Part shown: positions 61,271 through 64,000 of the stretch, in pieces | How positions within the stretch are numbered: the stretch's first letter is position 1 | How the letters are laid out: the number at the start of each line of letters is the position of its first letter | Source of the DNA: Algoriphagus sanaruensis | GTDB taxonomy: Bacteria > Bacteroidota > Bacteroidia > Cytophagales > Cyclobacteriaceae | DNA: 64,000 nt | Reading direction: 5' to 3' | Assembly: GCF_001593605.1 (NCBI RefSeq) | Contig: NZ_CP012836.1 | Span: 1,733,501 to 1,797,500, forward strand | Position numbers and translations under genes: made by a program | Notes under the pieces: model-generated | What the model saw: only the letters and a program-made list of their open reading frames with translations | What the model was told of the DNA's origin: nothing | Databases searched by the model: none

Positions 61271-63616
61271 ATGATTCGATTTTGGTTTTGGTTGTCGGTA
61301 TTGTGCTGTGGATTGTTTTTTGAATCACCTGCTCAGATTGGATTTCCATATTGCGAAACATTTCAAACTCCAAATACTTTAAGCGAAACTATTTTTGGTG
61401 GAAATGCCAGACTGCTTAATGGGGTACTTCAGCTTACTTCTAATCAAAATGACCAAAGAGGTTATGTATATATTAATGTTCCTTTTCCATCGACTTATGG
61501 ATTGAAAGTGGAGTTTGAATATTTTAGTTATGGTGGCACAAGTCCTCAACCAGGGGATGGTGTTTCAATGTTTTTATTCGATGGAGATGCTCCAAGTTTT
61601 ACACCTGGGGGTTTTGGGGGTTCATTGGGATATGGTCCAAGAAATAACGAATCAGGGTTGTCTAATGCATATTTGGGGATTGGTTTCGATGAATTCGGGA
61701 ATTTTGGAACAACCCATGGAGGTATGGTGGGGAGCTTTTCATCTTTAGATGAATTTGGAAGAGCGCCAAATTCCATTGTTATCCGGGGCCCTGGAAATGG
61801 GTATTCTGGATATCAATTTGTGGTTGGAAGAAAAACCATGGAAGTCGGAACTGATAAGGATGGATTGAATCCAGGGGCTCAATTTCCGATTAGTTCTGGT
61901 GGTTCTGGAACTTCTCGCGTTACTGATCCTATGAAGCCTGGGTACCGCCGAGTCAATTTAGAATTAACGCCTAATCCAAATGGAGTTGGATTTTTTTTGA
62001 CACTCACGATGCTCGTTACAACAGAGCCGAATTTACCTCGTCAGGTAACTATTTTTGATCGACCCTATGATTTTATTCCACCAAAAAATCTGAAAATTGG
62101 ATTTGCGGCATCTACTGGTGGTGCGAATAATTTTCATGAAATAAGAAATGTAAAGGTTGAGGTTTCGGCAGACGATGCTTTAATTAATCCAACTGGAGTA
62201 GATATTAATGATTATTCTTCCTGTGCAGGTCAGGAAAATAGGTTTGTGATTGAGGATCAAATGGTCTTGCTCCCCAATGAAAACAGCACTATCCGTTGTC
62301 TTCAATTTTTTAGATCCAAAGAGGATATTACCAAAAATGAAGGAGATATCTGTAATCAAGCAAGATGTCTGGAGGCAAATAGGTTTTTGGTGATACCTGA
62401 AGGAGTTTTTCAGGCGAGTGACAATGCAGGAGGATTTACCTTTACCCCAAACGAGGACTACATAGGTAAACAGGTAACCGTATATTACACGATAACGGAT
62501 AGTTATGGTAAAACTTCAGACGGGAATCCGATTACTTTAGATATTAAAGAGTCACCAGATCCGGTTTCCTTACTGAAGGAGGGAGAAAGTATAACAAGGA
62601 ATCAAATTGAATTTTGTGGAGATGAGCCGATTATACTGGAAGCAAAAGGAGGGGAGGTTTATTCTTCGTATGATTGGGTAAAAGATGGAGAAGTGATTAT
62701 TTCTGGATCCTTAGATTCAAAAATTCTTATCCTAGAGCCAGGGTTTTACCAAGTATTGGGTTACAATCTAAAAGGCTGTCCTGCGTATTCCAATGAAGTC
62801 GAAGTTCTAGAACAAGAGATTCCAAGGTTGATTTCTGATCTGCCAGTGGTGGGCTGTCAACCGACGGAGTCCGTTGATGTCACAACCATAATTGAAGGGT
62901 TTGATTTGAATGTGTACGATTATGAATTGGAATTAGAGGAGCGAATTTTCAGAAATGAAGAGTTGAAATCGATTACTGCTTCAGGTGAATATTTATTAAG
63001 AAGAAAAGCAAAGCAATTTGAATGCTACTCTGAGCCCAATTTATTGAAGGTAATTATTCAAGATAATCCTATAATTCCAGATTTTGAATTTGTGGTCCAA
63101 GGGACGGTTATTTCAGATGATGCTTCAGGAGGCATATTTCCAGACGATCCAATTGCATTTACTGATAAGTCTGATCCGAGGACTGTGAAATGGGATTGGG
63201 ATTTTGGAGACGGAAAAACCTCAACAGAACAAAATCCAGTTCATGTCTTTGGAAAGAAAGGCCAGTTTCAGGTTTCACTAAAAATCACAGATGAACTTGG
63301 TTGTAAAACCTTCTTTTCTAAGGTAGTCTCTATCACGAAAAGTTTTAGAATAATGGTGCCTACTGGCTTTACACCCACTCAGCCTGATAATAAAACCTTT
63401 TTACCTAAATGGAAAGGTTTAGCTAAAATCGACATGACTATTTATAATCTTTGGGGAGAATTAATTTTTAAGACTACCGATTTAGAGACTCCTGGGTGGG
63501 ATGGGAGTTTGCAAGGCAAGTTACTCGAGCCGGGAATTTTTGTATTTCAATTAAAAGGAGTTTCGATCGACGGAGAGAATGTGGTCGAAAGCGGAAAATT
63601 TCGGCTAATTCGATGA
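61271..63616 (+). CDS. T9SS type B cargo protein with lectin-like and PKD domains
   Basis: The 781-residue product has a signal peptide (about residues 1-22). An L-type lectin-like domain (about 25-305; YGLKVEFEYFSYGGTSPQPGDGVSMFLFDG) comes first, followed by two or three Ig-like segments, a PKD domain (AFTDKSDPRTVKWDWDFGDG) and a C-terminal gliding-motility-type (CHU_C) sorting domain (MVPTGFTPTQPDNKTFLP, MTIYNLWGELIF, GWDGSLQGK). It is a surface protein, possibly an adhesin. It overlaps the PorP/SprF gene by four bases. Confidence 0.92.
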   Translation: MIRFWFWLSVLCCGLFFESPAQIGFPYCETFQTPNTLSETIFGGNARLLNGVLQLTSNQNDQRGYVYINVPFPSTYGLKVEFEYFSYGGTSPQPGDGVSMFLFDGDAPSFTPGGFGGSLGYGPRNNESGLSNAYLGIGFDEFGNFGTTHGGMVGSFSSLDEFGRAPNSIVIRGPGNGYSGYQFVVGRKTMEVGTDKDGLNPGAQFPISSGGSGTSRVTDPMKPGYRRVNLELTPNPNGVGFFLTLTMLVTTEPNLPRQVTIFDRPYDFIPPKNLKIGFAASTGGANNFHEIRNVKVEVSADDALINPTGVDINDYSSCAGQENRFVIEDQMVLLPNENSTIRCLQFFRSKEDITKNEGDICNQARCLEANRFLVIPEGVFQASDNAGGFTFTPNEDYIGKQVTVYYTITDSYGKTSDGNPITLDIKESPDPVSLLKEGESITRNQIEFCGDEPIILEAKGGEVYSSYDWVKDGEVIISGSLDSKILILEPGFYQVLGYNLKGCPAYSNEVEVLEQEIPRLISDLPVVGCQPTESVDVTTIIEGFDLNVYDYELELEERIFRNEELKSITASGEYLLRRKAKQFECYSEPNLLKVIIQDNPIIPDFEFVVQGTVISDDASGGIFPDDPIAFTDKSDPRTVKWDWDFGDGKTSTEQNPVHVFGKKGQFQVSLKITDELGCKTFFSKVVSITKSFRIMVPTGFTPTQPDNKTFLPKWKGLAKIDMTIYNLWGELIFKTTDLETPGWDGSLQGKLLEPGIFVFQLKGVSIDGENVVESGKFRLIR

Positions 63617-64000
63617 GAAAAATTCTTTACACATTCTGTTTGTTGGTCATAAATCTATCCAAGCTTTTGGGTCAGGACATCCAGTACAGTCAATATTATG
63701 CAAATCCTATTTACCTAAATCCAGGTTTGACTGGGAGTACAGGTATGAATCGATTTGGGTTTAATTTTAGAAATCAATGGCCAGGGCTGGATCAAACTTT
63801 TGTGGCCTATTCGGGCTATTATGATTTTTATGTTCCTGAAATAAACTCCAGTATAGGAATTATTATTCATGGGGCGCAGGAGTCATTTACAAATACCGCA
63901 ATTAATGACCTCGGTCTTGTTTATGCCTACCGTCTTAAAATAGATGAGAATCAGTTTCTCCAATTTGGGATACAGGGAAGCTTCATTTCAAGAGATGCTA
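63613..64000 (+). CDS. PorP/SprF family T9SS membrane protein (partial)
   Basis: The first 129 codons are present; the window edge cuts the gene. A signal peptide (about residues 1-20) is followed by DIQYSQYYANPIYLNPGLTGSTG, the family hallmark, then barrel-like strands with FRNQWPGL. PorP/SprF-type proteins help export or anchor type B cargo, which fits the coupled upstream gene. Confidence 0.93.
   Translation, partial: MRKILYTFCLLVINLSKLLGQDIQYSQYYANPIYLNPGLTGSTGMNRFGFNFRNQWPGLDQTFVAYSGYYDFYVPEINSSIGIIIHGAQESFTNTAINDLGLVYAYRLKIDENQFLQFGIQGSFISRDA

Overview
The window is chromosomal DNA of a Bacteroidota bacterium, most likely a Cytophagales member of the Cyclobacteriaceae/Algoriphagus type (taxon inferred from gene content, not searched). 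The signs are a SusC/SusD pair, type IX secretion (T9SS) C-terminal domains of types A and B, a PorP/SprF gene, a PorE-like OmpA protein, promoters with the Bacteroidota -7 box TAnnTTTG, few Shine-Dalgarno sequences and several TTG starts. There is no rRNA, IS element, prophage or CRISPR array. One tRNA gene, tRNA-Leu(UAG), is present.

Layout. 0-13 kb: mostly housekeeping genes in short runs (folB, DUF4268, a frameshifted DUF4136 lipoprotein, a HesB-like protein lacking two of its three cysteines, YkvA, thioredoxin-like, SDR, dtd, a sulfatase, thiL, methylmalonyl-CoA epimerase, iscA/erpA, gcvT-comB, an S41 protease and a Dabb protein). 13-26.6 kb: aldo/keto reductase, typA, a bile-acid:Na+ symporter relative, an SGNH hydrolase, DUF4407, a DUF6364/PIN toxin-antitoxin pair, DUF5995, a VIT-family transporter, an M19 dipeptidase, and an aldehyde dehydrogenase/DUF779 pair divergent from an AraC regulator. 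26.6-32.3 kb: a respiratory and oxidative-stress cluster with 1-Cys peroxiredoxin, monoheme cytochrome c, ferritin-like DUF2202 lipoprotein, small membrane protein-cydA-cydB, and a divergent Crp/Fnr regulator.

32.3-41.2 kb: a glycosyltransferase, leuS, an M20 amidohydrolase, a GNAT, queE and a PorE-like TPR/beta-propeller/OmpA protein. 41.2-51.3 kb: an outer-membrane nutrient uptake operon (SusC, SusD, a surface lipoprotein), then a T9SS-exported subtilase and a small secreted protein. 51.3-61.2 kb: a QueD/PTPS-type enzyme, lpxB, tRNA-Leu, tig, clpP-clpX, the long RelA/SpoT enzyme, a Fur-family regulator with an STAS protein, and purA. 61.2-64 kb: a type B T9SS cargo protein overlapping a PorP/SprF gene cut by the window edge.

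The strongest non-obvious signal is a candidate Crp/Fnr regulon. Dyads of the form GTGA-N6-TCAC lie upstream of the peroxiredoxin gene, the DUF2202-cytochrome c pair, and the cyd operon/crp divergent region. At the peroxiredoxin and cyd promoters they sit 21-22 bp upstream of a -7 box with no visible -33 TTG, which fits activation from about -41. The regulator's recognition helix carries the Arg-Glu-x-x-x-Arg pattern that in E. coli CRP reads GTGA. Other points of interest are a frameshift in a lipoprotein gene, mutually exclusive hairpins in the susC leader, a candidate small RNA, and a hairpin that encodes the C-terminus of a DUF5995 gene. No clearly new multi-gene system was recognised.
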